Source: JAFGQU01 sp964483625
GTDB lineage: Bacteria; Omnitrophota; Gorgyraeia; Duberdicusellales; 4484-171
Direction of reading: 5' to 3'
Assembly: GCA_964483625.1 (NCBI GenBank)
Contig: CAZABB010000028.1
Span: forward strand, 1 to 22,378
DNA length: 22,378 nucleotides
A program made the translations under genes and the position numbers. The notes under the pieces were generated by a model. It was not told the DNA's origin and did no database searches. It saw nothing but the letters and a program-made list of their open reading frames with translations. Positions 5,891 through 13,547 of this stretch are shown here, piece after piece (the first letter of the stretch is position 1; every line of letters begins with the position of its first letter).

Positions 5891-6727
5891 CTAACCGCTA
5901 TCCGCTGACAGGGTGGTTGTTGCACTCCTTAACGCGTGACAGCTGATATTTACCCCGACGGGAAGCCCGGCGATATGGGTAGGAGCGGTTTTTATTCTGA
6001 CCGCTAAACAGGTATGTTTTCCTCCCAACCCCATTGGTCCGATGCCGAGGGAATTTATCTTTCTGCGCAATTCCTTTTGCCACCGGCTGATTTTTTCATT
6101 CCCTCCCGGGCGGGCGAGAGATCCCAACAGCGCTTCCTTGGCCATACGCAGACAGGAATCGGAGGTCCCTCCTATCCCCACCCCGATAATGTACGGCGGA
6201 CAGGCCCCGCATCCGGCGGAACCAACGGCGCTGACAATGAATTCATCGATATCGGAAGCCGCCGCGGTAGGATTAAACATCTTCAATTTCGATTTATTCT
6301 CCGACCCGAATCCTTTAGGGAAAAGTGTAACCCGGATACCGTTCCTCCTTTTATTGAATCGGACATGCGTAATGCGGGGACTGAAAGCAAAGGTATTCTC
6401 GCCGGTAACGGTGGAGGCACGAAACCCATAATCGGCATACGCGGTCTCGATCGCCGTCTGCATCATATCAATCAGCGAATTACTGAGCTTTATATCCCCT
6501 CCCGCCTCAAGGAACAGGATAGGCAAACCGGTATCCTGACAGATCGCGATACGGTTTTTAGCGGCAACCGCGGCATTCTCAATAATAACGTTGAACGCGT
6601 CTTTTGCTTTCTTATTGGTCTCCTTCGCCGCAGCTCTCTTTATCAAAGCGAGGACGTCACTTCTTAACCGCGTATTGGCACGCAGGACCAGATTCCGCAT
6701 TTTCCGTTCAATGTATTTTTTATTCAT
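5891..6727 (-). CDS. Class I fumarate hydratase, alpha (N-terminal) subunit
   Basis: The iron-sulfur subunit of class I fumarase (or the related tartrate dehydratase), 278 aa, the usual size of the split alpha subunit. Motifs are I-C-Q-D-T-G-L-P (Cys63), G-S-A-G-C-G-A-C-P-P (Cys173 and Cys176), G-L-G-G-K-H-T-C and L-P-V-G-V-N-I-S-C-H (Cys263). The family binds its [4Fe-4S] cluster with three cysteines; Cys63, one of Cys173/Cys176, and Cys263 are the candidates. The start overlaps the queE stop as ATGA, indicating translational coupling. The last codons and stop (ADSG then TAG) are formed by an intergenic word repeat (AGCGGATAGCGGTTAG), so the natural C-terminus has probably been replaced by repeat sequence. 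Confidence 0.92.
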   Translation of the reverse strand: MNKKYIERKMRNLVLRANTRLRSDVLALIKRAAAKETNKKAKDAFNVIIENAAVAAKNRIAICQDTGLPILFLEAGGDIKLSNSLIDMMQTAIETAYADYGFRASTVTGENTFAFSPRITHVRFNKRRNGIRVTLFPKGFGSENKSKLKMFNPTAAASDIDEFIVSAVGSAGCGACPPYIIGVGIGGTSDSCLRMAKEALLGSLARPGGNEKISRWQKELRRKINSLGIGPMGLGGKHTCLAVRIKTAPTHIAGLPVGVNISCHALRSATTTLSADSG

Positions 6728-7395
6728 TTCAGGTTTAAGATTTTATGGATCTGGACACTCAGTCGCACATCAAGCCCATCCCGTAAAAGGTAGTTTTGGA
6801 ACCCCAGCATGTTCGTTACCAGCTTCTTTTTGAATGAAGAAAATTCCGGCTGAAGGTACAGAATATATTTCTTTTTATCTTTCATAAATTGCGCGACGTG
6901 TTTTATTTCTTCCGGTTTTGTCTGGGGCGCAATCACAAGCTTGAAAAAAACTTCCTTTTTTCTGATGGCTGAGAAAAATTCCCGATGTTCGTCCCAGTAC
7001 GTTTTCCGCTCGACTGCCGAAGGAAGCTTGATGTCGAAAGAAATGACGTCACACCATTTCGCGACTTTTTTGAATTCTCCCGGTAATGTCGCGTTGGTTT
7101 CAAGATATATTTTGCGCCCGGGGCGTTTTACCTGCGGGAGAAAATACGTAAGAAAATCAGCCTGACACAGCGGCTCTCCCCCGGTAAGGACAATCCATCC
7201 CGTGCGTACCCGCCGAGAGAGAACGTTTTTTTTGAGCTGGGCAACATTCAAGCACCGGTATCTCGACAACGAAGTATCACAATAACTGCAGGAGACGTTA
7301 CATCCGAAAAACCGTATGAACGTCTGCTGGACGCCGGCGTATTTTGCTTCACCCTGGACACTTCTAAAAACCTCAGCTACTTTTGCTTCGATCAT
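6724..7395 (-). CDS. queE: 7-carboxy-7-deazaguanine synthase, radical SAM enzyme
   Basis: The third step of 7-deazapurine (queuosine) synthesis: it converts 6-carboxytetrahydropterin to 7-carboxy-7-deazaguanine. At 223 aa it has the family's CX3CX2C cluster motif (Cys32, Cys36, Cys39) in F-F-G-C-N-V-S-C-S-Y-C-D-T, and V-L-T-G-G-E-P-L as the SAM-binding GGE motif (about 70-77). The N-terminal F-R-S-V-Q-G-E is the family's substrate-binding strand. The start at 7395 overlaps the end of queC by 23 bp. With queD and queC immediately upstream, three successive enzymes of the pathway are together. QueF, FolE and Tgt are not in this window. Confidence 0.93.
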   Translation of the reverse strand: MIEAKVAEVFRSVQGEAKYAGVQQTFIRFFGCNVSCSYCDTSLSRYRCLNVAQLKKNVLSRRVRTGWIVLTGGEPLCQADFLTYFLPQVKRPGRKIYLETNATLPGEFKKVAKWCDVISFDIKLPSAVERKTYWDEHREFFSAIRKKEVFFKLVIAPQTKPEEIKHVAQFMKDKKKYILYLQPEFSSFKKKLVTNMLGFQNYLLRDGLDVRLSVQIHKILNLK

Positions 7396-8065
7396 GCGCC
7401 TTTGGCTGAAGAAGGGGATCTTTCATGTTCAACTGGCTGAATGCCTGTGCCCGGTACCGACAGCTGTCGCATTTCATGCACGGCTTAGCCCTCCCCAGAT
7501 AACAGGACCAGGTTAAATCCAACGGCACACCCAGATCCGCCCCCAGCTTGACGATCTCCTTCTTCGACTTATCAATGAGCGGAGCGATAATACGTATCCC
7601 CCTGTGATGCAAGCCTTTATTAGCGGCGAATTCAAAACTGCTTAAGAATTCTCCGCGGCAATCCGGATACCCGGAATAATCCTGCACGTGCGCCCCGATA
7701 AAAACAGCTCCGGCGTCTGAGCTCTCGGCCAAAGAAACCGCGTAACTTAAAAAAATGATGTTCCGCCCCGGCACATACGTAGAGGGAACTTTCTTACTAC
7801 GAAGATCACGGTTGAACGGAACGCGCTGGCCTTTCTGAGTCAGGCTGGAGGGAGTCCAATCCAGCCGGATCGGGATAATCTTATAAGGGATTCTATTGAA
7901 CCGGGCGATGCGTTTGGCTGATTCGATTTCCTTATGATGCCTCTGGCCGTAATCAAAGATCAGAGCGATCAGGTGATACCCGTATTTTCTGGCAAGATAA
8001 AGAGTCACGGCCGAATCAATACCACCGGAAAGCAATACGATACCTTTATTGTTTTCTTTTTTCAT
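7373..8065 (-). CDS. queC: 7-cyano-7-deazaguanine synthase
   Basis: ATP-dependent conversion of 7-carboxy-7-deazaguanine to preQ0. The PP-loop SGGIDS (13-18) lies near the N-terminus, Y-V-P-G-R-N-I-I-F-L-S is in the middle, and four cysteines at the C-terminus (C-Y-L-G-R-A-K-P-C-M-K-C-D-S-C) bind zinc in this family. I place the start at the ATG at 8065, giving 230 aa, because it forms an ATGA overlap with the queD stop and matches the short leader of the family. An ATG at 8083, with GGAGAAAG about 7 nt upstream, is a good alternative. The open frame reaches 8101. Confidence 0.93.
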   Translation of the reverse strand: MKKENNKGIVLLSGGIDSAVTLYLARKYGYHLIALIFDYGQRHHKEIESAKRIARFNRIPYKIIPIRLDWTPSSLTQKGQRVPFNRDLRSKKVPSTYVPGRNIIFLSYAVSLAESSDAGAVFIGAHVQDYSGYPDCRGEFLSSFEFAANKGLHHRGIRIIAPLIDKSKKEIVKLGADLGVPLDLTWSCYLGRAKPCMKCDSCRYRAQAFSQLNMKDPLLQPKAHDRSKSS

Positions 8066-8427
8066 TCTCGGTACTTTGCGCATGATGAATCTTTCTCCCA
8101 TACTTTCACCTCATCCAGCGTACAGTGAGGCGGGATTTTACCCTTCAGGTTCGTAAAAAGATAATACGCAATGCCTTCGGAAGTCGGATTACGGTCTTTG
8201 AAATAGTCATGCTCGTTCAAAAACCTGTGGTCAAATCGTTCCAGGATTTCGTTTAAAACGCTTTTCAATTCGCCGAAATCCATCACCAATCCCAGAGAAT
8301 CCAGTTGTGATGAACTCACCGTCGCCTGCACCTTCCAGTTATGGCCGTGCAGAGACTCGCATTTACCCTGATACTCTCTTAAAAAATGAGCGCCGCTAAA
8401 ACCCGATGTAACCGTTACGCTATACAT
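8062..8427 (-). CDS. queD: 6-carboxy-5,6,7,8-tetrahydropterin synthase
   Basis: The first committed step of queuosine synthesis, from dihydroneopterin triphosphate. At 121 aa it is typical for the family. The zinc site is His14, His27 and His29 (G-A-H-F and S-L-H-G-H-N-W), with catalytic Cys23 in G-K-C-E-S. D-H-R-F-L-N-E and the C-terminal W-E-K complete the family pattern. The start overlaps the murI stop by 8 bp and the stop overlaps the queC start. Confidence 0.94.
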   Translation of the reverse strand: MYSVTVTSGFSGAHFLREYQGKCESLHGHNWKVQATVSSSQLDSLGLVMDFGELKSVLNEILERFDHRFLNEHDYFKDRNPTSEGIAYYLFTNLKGKIPPHCTLDEVKVWEKDSSCAKYRE

Positions 8428-9250
8428 TGATAATTTTTGGTTTGTCTACCGTCGACCCTAAAAATAGCCTCGCCAGCTTCATAAATGCCGCCGGTTCATC
8501 ACTTACGTAAAATTCCCGTCGTCCCGGCTGTTTCCGTCCGTTCAACAACGTTTCCTTCTCAAGCAGCCCGCGCGTGGTGAGGGCGACTTCCCGGGCAGAA
8601 TTAACAAGATACACATTTTTTAAATACGATACAATAACTTTTTTCAAGAGCGGATAATGCGTACAGCCCAGAATCAGCGTGTCGATTTTCCTTTTAAGTT
8701 CAGCCAGGTAAAACGAAGCCACCGCCTCGGTAATCTCACCCTTAAGCATCGCCTCCTCCACCAGAGGGACAAACAGCGGACAGGCTTTCACATAAACGTT
8801 CGCGCCGGGATCCGCCTGAGCTATCTTTCTCTGATAGACATTGCTGTTTACCGTCGATGAGGTCCCGATGACCCCGATACGGTGGCTACCCGATACCCGC
8901 AGAGCTTTCTCTACGGCGGGATCGATCACCCCGATGAGAGGAATATTAAATGTCTTCTGTAAAAAATCCAGGGCAAGACTTGAGGACGTGTTACAGGCGA
9001 CGATAATCAGCTTCACTTTCTTTTTTAAAAGGAACAAGGCGTTTTCAGTACTGAATCGGATGACCGTCTGAGGAGATTTGTTCCCGTAAGGAACACGAGC
9101 CGTGTCTCCCATATACACGATATGCTCCTGCGGCAGGAGTTTTTCGACCTCCTTAAAAACCGTAAGCCCCCCTACTCCCGAATCGAATATCCCGATCGGG
9201 CCCGAGGGTGAAAAATTTTTATTTTTTGGTAATCTTCGCATAGCGATCAT
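8420..9250 (-). CDS. murI: Glutamate racemase
   Basis: Makes D-glutamate for peptidoglycan; cytosolic. At 276 aa it is of normal length. The N-terminal G-I-F-D-S-G-V-G-G-L-T (20-30) and the two catalytic cysteines, Cys86 (V-A-C-N-T-S-S) and Cys196 (L-G-C-T-H-Y-P), are present. Y-M-G-D-T-A-R-V-P-Y-G is also conserved. The start lies inside the end of the amidase gene (32-bp overlap); an ATG three codons later (9241) is also possible. Together with the amidase this makes a cell-wall pair inside the larger run. Confidence 0.95.
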   Translation of the reverse strand: MIAMRRLPKNKNFSPSGPIGIFDSGVGGLTVFKEVEKLLPQEHIVYMGDTARVPYGNKSPQTVIRFSTENALFLLKKKVKLIIVACNTSSSLALDFLQKTFNIPLIGVIDPAVEKALRVSGSHRIGVIGTSSTVNSNVYQRKIAQADPGANVYVKACPLFVPLVEEAMLKGEITEAVASFYLAELKRKIDTLILGCTHYPLLKKVIVSYLKNVYLVNSAREVALTTRGLLEKETLLNGRKQPGRREFYVSDEPAAFMKLARLFLGSTVDKPKIINV

Positions 9251-10250
9251 TAAACCGTTTCACTCCCAGCGCGATCGCCTGAGCGACCTGTTTGCGATAC
9301 TGCGTACTGCGCAGGAGTTTTTCATCATAATAGTTACTTAAATAGGCAGCCTCTACCAGCACGCTGGGAACCGAAGCGTATTTCAACACATAGAACGGGG
9401 CTCCCCTGGCCGGTTTCACCTTAAAACCCAATCGCTTGAACATCCCGACCAGGACATTGGCATATTCGGTCGAAAGCGCGTTGTTTTCGGTGGAGATCAA
9501 ATCCCAGATAATGGCCTTGGTCTTTTTGGAAAATCGGCCGCCGAAATCAAGGGAAGCGTTCTCGGTCAACGCGACAACTTTCGCCGCATCATCAAAGTAT
9601 TTCGGAGAAAGATAATATACCTCAACCCCGTTCACTTTGCGGTTTTTATTGGAATTCGCGTGAAGGCTGATAAACAAATCGGCTTTTTTCGAACTTGCCA
9701 TCCGCACGCGTTGCCGCAGAGAAAGATATACATCGGTACTGCGCGTAAGGTACACACCGAATCCCAACCCGGCAAGCTCATCTTTTAAGACCTTCGCCAA
9801 CGCCAGATTCACGTCCTTTTCTTTCAATCCCCGGCGGGATATCGCGCCCGGGTCTTTGCCGCCGTGGCCGGGGTCGATGACAATTGTTTTTATCTCGACA
9901 AACGGCACCTGACGCCCGGGACTTTTCCGGGTGATGATCTGCCGCAGCTGGAGCGGGAGATAAAGTTTGCCGTCGGAGTAATACGGCGCCTCATCCAGAT
10001 AAAACGTCGTTCCGTTAAAATAAACGATGAGAGAATTCAGGAGAAGACGGATTTCCTGGGTAGCCGAATCCATACGGATAATATCGTCGATCGTATCAAA
10101 AGAATAGCGCATGTGATGGACTTTACAGAACTGCTTGATCTCGAGGAAACGAGGTTCGGAGGGAGCTGACTGATACGGTTTCACCGATACATTACCTGCG
10201 GCGCAGCCTCCACTGATAATCAGGATAAGGCCAATAAGGATTCTCTTCAT
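9219..10250 (-). CDS. N-acetylmuramoyl-L-alanine amidase (Amidase_3), probable lipoprotein
   Basis: A zinc amidase that cuts the peptide stem from muramic acid, acting in the envelope. At 343 aa it starts with a hydrophobic leader ending I-S-G-G-C (Cys16), a non-ideal but plausible lipobox. Residues 45-108 resemble a copper-amine-oxidase-like N-terminal stalk domain (L-Y-L-P-L before the linker). The catalytic domain follows from about 120: zinc ligands His129 (D-P-G-H-G-G), Glu144 and His197 (S-L-H-A-N-S), and catalytic Glu300 (L-V-E-A-A-Y-L-S-N). Its start overlaps the mgtE stop as ATGA. Confidence 0.9.
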   Translation of the reverse strand: MKRILIGLILIISGGCAAGNVSVKPYQSAPSEPRFLEIKQFCKVHHMRYSFDTIDDIIRMDSATQEIRLLLNSLIVYFNGTTFYLDEAPYYSDGKLYLPLQLRQIITRKSPGRQVPFVEIKTIVIDPGHGGKDPGAISRRGLKEKDVNLALAKVLKDELAGLGFGVYLTRSTDVYLSLRQRVRMASSKKADLFISLHANSNKNRKVNGVEVYYLSPKYFDDAAKVVALTENASLDFGGRFSKKTKAIIWDLISTENNALSTEYANVLVGMFKRLGFKVKPARGAPFYVLKYASVPSVLVEAAYLSNYYDEKLLRSTQYRKQVAQAIALGVKRFNDRYAKITKK

Positions 10251-11590
10251 AACCGTAAAATGTACTGTGCTATTTCGAAATACACAAAGATACCCACGAC
10301 ATCGACAATCGTGGTAATCAGCGGACCACTCATAAGCGCGGGGTCTAATCGTAATTTTCTAAAAAGAATCGGCAGGGTCGCTCCGATAATCGCCGAAAGC
10401 ATCGTCGTAAACCCCATAGCGATACCGACGGAAATACTCAACATCCAGTTGCTCTGCTGAAGAAATACGCGCGCAAGCCCGACGATCGCCAGAATAAGGC
10501 CAATACACAATCCCAGCAATGACTCACGAAACACTACCTTGAAAAAATCTTTTACTTTAATATCGCCCACCGCAAGTCCTCTGATGATCATCATCGCCGA
10601 CTGCATACCGGCATTCCCGCCGGTCGCGACGAGTATGGGAAGAAAAAATGTCAAAGCAACCCAGTTATGGATCAGCCCGCCGTATCTCTGCAAGACCAGG
10701 CTCGAAGCCGACTCTAACACCGTCAATACAATCAGCCAGAAACTTCGCTTCCATACCAGTTCGAAAAACCGCGCGTCCATATACGGCCGTTCTACCGGGA
10801 GCATCGCCGCGATGCGTTCGAAGTCTTCAGTCGCCTCTTCTTCCAGAATGTCGACAAAATCATCGAACGTAGCGATCCCCAGCAATTTATTATTGTTATC
10901 GACGACGGGCAGGGCGATAACATCGTACTTTTTAAAAATATTGGCCGCTTCTTCCTTATCGGCGTACACGTTTACTTTGACGACGTCGGTATACATAATA
11001 GCGGAAATAGTGGCATCCGGTTCGGCTAATACCATTTTCTTCAACGAAACAACACCGATAAGACACTTCTGACGGTCTACGACATAACAATGATAAATTG
11101 TTTCCTTCTTCATCCCGACCTTACGCAATTGCAGTAACGCCTCTTTTACGTTCATATCCGCGTATAACTGAACGTAATCGGGAGTGATCAGCCTTCCGAT
11201 GGAATCCTCGGGGTAATTTAAGAGCTCCAGGGCGATCTTACGCTCTTGGACCGAAAGCACATTAATAAACCGTTTGACGATTTCCGCCGGCATCTCTTCA
11301 AACAACTCGGTACGGTCGTCAGGAGACATTTCATTTAATATGTTCTTAACTTCCTGACTGGTGAGAGACTGAAGCATCGCCTCTTCTTCCTCTACCGGAA
11401 GATATTCGAATACCTCTACCGCCTGGGAGGGAGAAATCATGCGAAAAATAAACAATTTATGAGCGGAATGGGAAAATTCGCTGATAAGATGGGCAATATC
11501 TTCGGGGTGCTGCGGGAGTACTTTTTTGATCTGAATAAACTGCCGCTGGTAAATCAACTCTTCGATATGAGAACTTAATTCCTGCAACAT
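10247..11590 (-). CDS. mgtE: Magnesium transporter MgtE
   Basis: A Mg2+ channel of the inner membrane with the full domain set: MgtE N domain (about 10-125, with the V-E-E-E-E-A and P-D-D-R-T-E-L-F-E-E-M-P helices), two CBS domains (about 135-250) and five transmembrane helices from about 280 to the end. T-G-G-N-A-G-M-Q-S and T-T-I-V-D-V-V-G lie in the pore region; the Asp in the latter corresponds to the family's pore Asp. About 447 aa from the ATG at 11590; a TTG at 11596 would add two residues. A near-consensus promoter ends 8 nt before this ATG, so the mRNA would be leaderless or almost so. The gene heads the mgtE-amidase-murI-que-fumarase run. Confidence 0.94.
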   Translation of the reverse strand: MLQELSSHIEELIYQRQFIQIKKVLPQHPEDIAHLISEFSHSAHKLFIFRMISPSQAVEVFEYLPVEEEEAMLQSLTSQEVKNILNEMSPDDRTELFEEMPAEIVKRFINVLSVQERKIALELLNYPEDSIGRLITPDYVQLYADMNVKEALLQLRKVGMKKETIYHCYVVDRQKCLIGVVSLKKMVLAEPDATISAIMYTDVVKVNVYADKEEAANIFKKYDVIALPVVDNNNKLLGIATFDDFVDILEEEATEDFERIAAMLPVERPYMDARFFELVWKRSFWLIVLTVLESASSLVLQRYGGLIHNWVALTFFLPILVATGGNAGMQSAMMIIRGLAVGDIKVKDFFKVVFRESLLGLCIGLILAIVGLARVFLQQSNWMLSISVGIAMGFTTMLSAIIGATLPILFRKLRLDPALMSGPLITTIVDVVGIFVYFEIAQYILRL

Positions 11591-11598
11591 ATTCAATT

Positions 11599-11627
11599 AG
11601 TTTAGAGGAATACGGTAGCAGTGTCAA
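11599..11627 (-). promoter_or_regulatory. Strong sigma70 promoter of mgtE
   Basis: TTGACA (11627-11622), a 17-nt spacer, then TAAACT (11604-11599). The -35 is a perfect match and the -10 differs from TATAAT at two positions. The -10 ends 8 nt before the ATG, so the start point should fall on or just before the start codon. Confidence 0.75.
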
Positions 11628-11640
11628 GTTCAATGAAACT

Positions 11641-11820
11641 TAGGCTTTTTGGAGTCTCGGGCGAATAAAAAGCCTGTAGTTGAATTTTGAGCCCCTCTTT
11701 ATTCGCATTGAGGGAAACCCCGATAGCGGCAGGAACTGCCGCTTGGCGAAGCCGATCGGGACTCAATGACGCTCCGGGTAAACACCCTTCCGGAAACCTC
11801 CGGGGTTGCCAAGAGGTTAT
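11641..11820. other. Densely structured spacer between pgi and mgtE
   Basis: A chain of inverted repeats with no gene. Coordinates and sequences are on the plus strand. AGGCTTTTT (11642-11650) pairs with AAAAAGCCT (11667-11675). GCGAATAAA (11661-11669) pairs with TTTATTCGC (11698-11706), and it shares 11667-11669 with the previous helix, so the two exclude each other. CATTGAG (11706-11712) pairs with CTCAATG (11762-11768) and encloses CCCGAT/ATCGGG (11719-11724/11755-11760). That helix in turn encloses AGCGGCA-GGAAC-TGCCGCT (11725-11743) and GGC-GAA-GCC. Beyond lie GGGT/ACCC and AACCTC/GAGGTT hairpins (about 11777-11818). It does not match the M-box magnesium riboswitch as I know it. Confidence 0.55.
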
Positions 11821-11825
11821 CTCAA

Positions 11826-13232
11826 TTACAGGGAAAAATAGAGAGCGTGATCCTGCAATGTCCGGTAGGTAGCCTCACTGATACGGCGCAGCGTAGCGAT
11901 GTTTTCATCCAGTGTCCCGGCATCAAACGGCGGTACGTCTTTGGTATATTCGTTCCGGCCCAGAATCACATACAGCGTGGTCGTATCACCGAAGGCAGCC
12001 TGATAGGAATGATGGTTCCAATCACTCCCCAGAAAGATAAGGGGCAGTTTGGCGGGAAATGTTTCCTTCAGCTGATTTTTCATGTCTTCAATTAACCCTT
12101 GAGGCGGATCGCAGTATAAGACGATTTCGATAAAAGACTGACCAGACGTAATCTCCGCCGCGATCTCATCCATAAGCCGCGCCATATCTACCTGAGGAGG
12201 GATTTCCGCCGGCTGGCCGAGAAGCTCGCGCATTGTCTGTTTATACGATTCCACACACGGCTGATTCACAAAATTAATCCCCTTCTCGGCCGCATATATC
12301 GCCGTAAATAATTGGAGAAAATGCATGAGAGCCATAAGATAAAGGAAATGGTTCTCATCGGAAATGCCCAGCGCCACCGGCAGGAACCCTTCCTGGGTAA
12401 AGGTCTCCACGACCGTTTTCACTCCGAATCCTTCCTTTTTCGAACCGAGGCTTTCCTGAATAAGCTGCGTAACCCAGGTCCTAAAGGCATCTTTGATGAC
12501 CTCCGGAACGATAATCGAAAAAAAAGCCGGATTGGCACCTGCGTATTTCCGGGCCAGTTGATACGCCTTTTCCGGGAGAATATCACGCACCATCAGGTAT
12601 TGCCGGTACAGCGCCTTTACCTTCGGGAGGTCTCTTTCCAGGATCAAAAAGAGAGGTAACAGAAAGATAAGAGTATGAGGACAGGTAAACCGGCCGCCGA
12701 TGTCGGAGTGCCCGTCGATCTGGATCGTTCTTTTTGCCGCGGGCCCCCAACCGGCCGCATCGAGTTTGGCAAACGCTTCTGTGTCTGATAGCCACAGGAA
12801 ATGATCTCCCCAGGCATCCCCGAAGAAAGCCTTTAATGTTTTAGCCAGAAGTTGAGTCTCCGCCGTCGACCCCGATTTAGATATGGGAATAATGAGTGTT
12901 TTCTCAGGCTTTTTTATGTTAGCGATGATGTTTTTGAGCGCCTCAGGATCAAGGCTATCGAGACAGTGAATGGGAGCGTCGGGCTTCAGAGAAAGCAATG
13001 TCTTGATGCCATTACCGGACCCGCCGATGCCTACGAAAATAAATTCTTCTTTACCGGCGAGAATACCCGCCAGCTCCCCCAGTACTTTCTCTACTTCTTC
13101 GTCTGAAGGAGGCATGACCCATCCCAGGCGGGGGTTATCGCCGTCAAACCCGATTTCTCCGAAGATATTATCCGAAGGCACCTCTGCTTTCGGTTTGCCG
13201 GCGGCGGCATTGAGTTGTTCGATAATGCTCAT
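11826..13232 (-). CDS. pgi: Glucose-6-phosphate isomerase
   Basis: Interconverts glucose 6-phosphate and fructose 6-phosphate in glycolysis and gluconeogenesis. The 468-aa protein has the two SIS folds: V-G-I-G-G-S-G (67-73), phosphate-binding S-K-S-G-S-T-A-E-T (118-126), D-I-G-G-R-F (177-182), Q-E-S-L-G with the family's catalytic Glu (Glu260) and N-Q-P-C-V-E-S-Y-K with the final catalytic Lys (Lys331). It is shorter than the 550-aa proteobacterial form and is a divergent bacterial type. There is no clear ribosome site; the ATG follows a tract of CGTCACTCGTCGTGCGTCG-type words. It stands alone, with repeat-rich spacers on both sides. Confidence 0.9.
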   Translation of the reverse strand: MSIIEQLNAAAGKPKAEVPSDNIFGEIGFDGDNPRLGWVMPPSDEEVEKVLGELAGILAGKEEFIFVGIGGSGNGIKTLLSLKPDAPIHCLDSLDPEALKNIIANIKKPEKTLIIPISKSGSTAETQLLAKTLKAFFGDAWGDHFLWLSDTEAFAKLDAAGWGPAAKRTIQIDGHSDIGGRFTCPHTLIFLLPLFLILERDLPKVKALYRQYLMVRDILPEKAYQLARKYAGANPAFFSIIVPEVIKDAFRTWVTQLIQESLGSKKEGFGVKTVVETFTQEGFLPVALGISDENHFLYLMALMHFLQLFTAIYAAEKGINFVNQPCVESYKQTMRELLGQPAEIPPQVDMARLMDEIAAEITSGQSFIEIVLYCDPPQGLIEDMKNQLKETFPAKLPLIFLGSDWNHHSYQAAFGDTTTLYVILGRNEYTKDVPPFDAGTLDENIATLRRISEATYRTLQDHALYFSL

Positions 13233-13547
13233 ACTGAATCGTCACTCGTCGTGCGTCGTTCGTATTTCGTGGAAAAACAAAAATGTAACATTCTGATGTT
13301 TAAATTCTAAAACTGTTTGGGATTTTTGTAATTACCTGCCCGCCCTCACGAATGTTCGGGAGCCTGCCTGCCCCACGCTGTGCGGGGCTGGCAGGCAGGC
13401 GGGTCGAAATCCTAAACGAAATCCGTTTGGGAAATAAGAATTTTGGTTATTCGAATTTTCCCGGCCCTTAGTATTTTTATTCAGCGGGATCCCGCCAGAA
13501 GCGGGAGTTTCGTGCTTCGAATTTCGTGCTTCGGATTTACCGTTTAT
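13233..13547. repeat. Spacer of 315 bp: word tracts and long GC-rich palindromes
   Basis: No gene is visible. At 13238-13272 are CGT words (CGTCACTCGTCGTGCGTCG), at 13290-13330 AT words with GTTTGGGATTT, and at 13335-13404 a GC-rich composite palindrome. In the palindrome GCCTGCCTGCC (13362-13372) pairs perfectly with GGCAGGCAGGC (13390-13400) around a CCCC/GGGG stem. At 13484-13510 is GGGATCCCGCC-AGAA-GCGGGA, then the words TTCGTGCTTCGAATTTCG (13508-13535). The tract precedes pgi and follows the transport ATPase. Confidence 0.6.

Noticed and set aside
11597..11825. M-box magnesium riboswitch upstream of mgtE
   Set aside because: The characteristic conserved M-box segments are absent, and the promoter found lies downstream of the structured region, next to the start codon.
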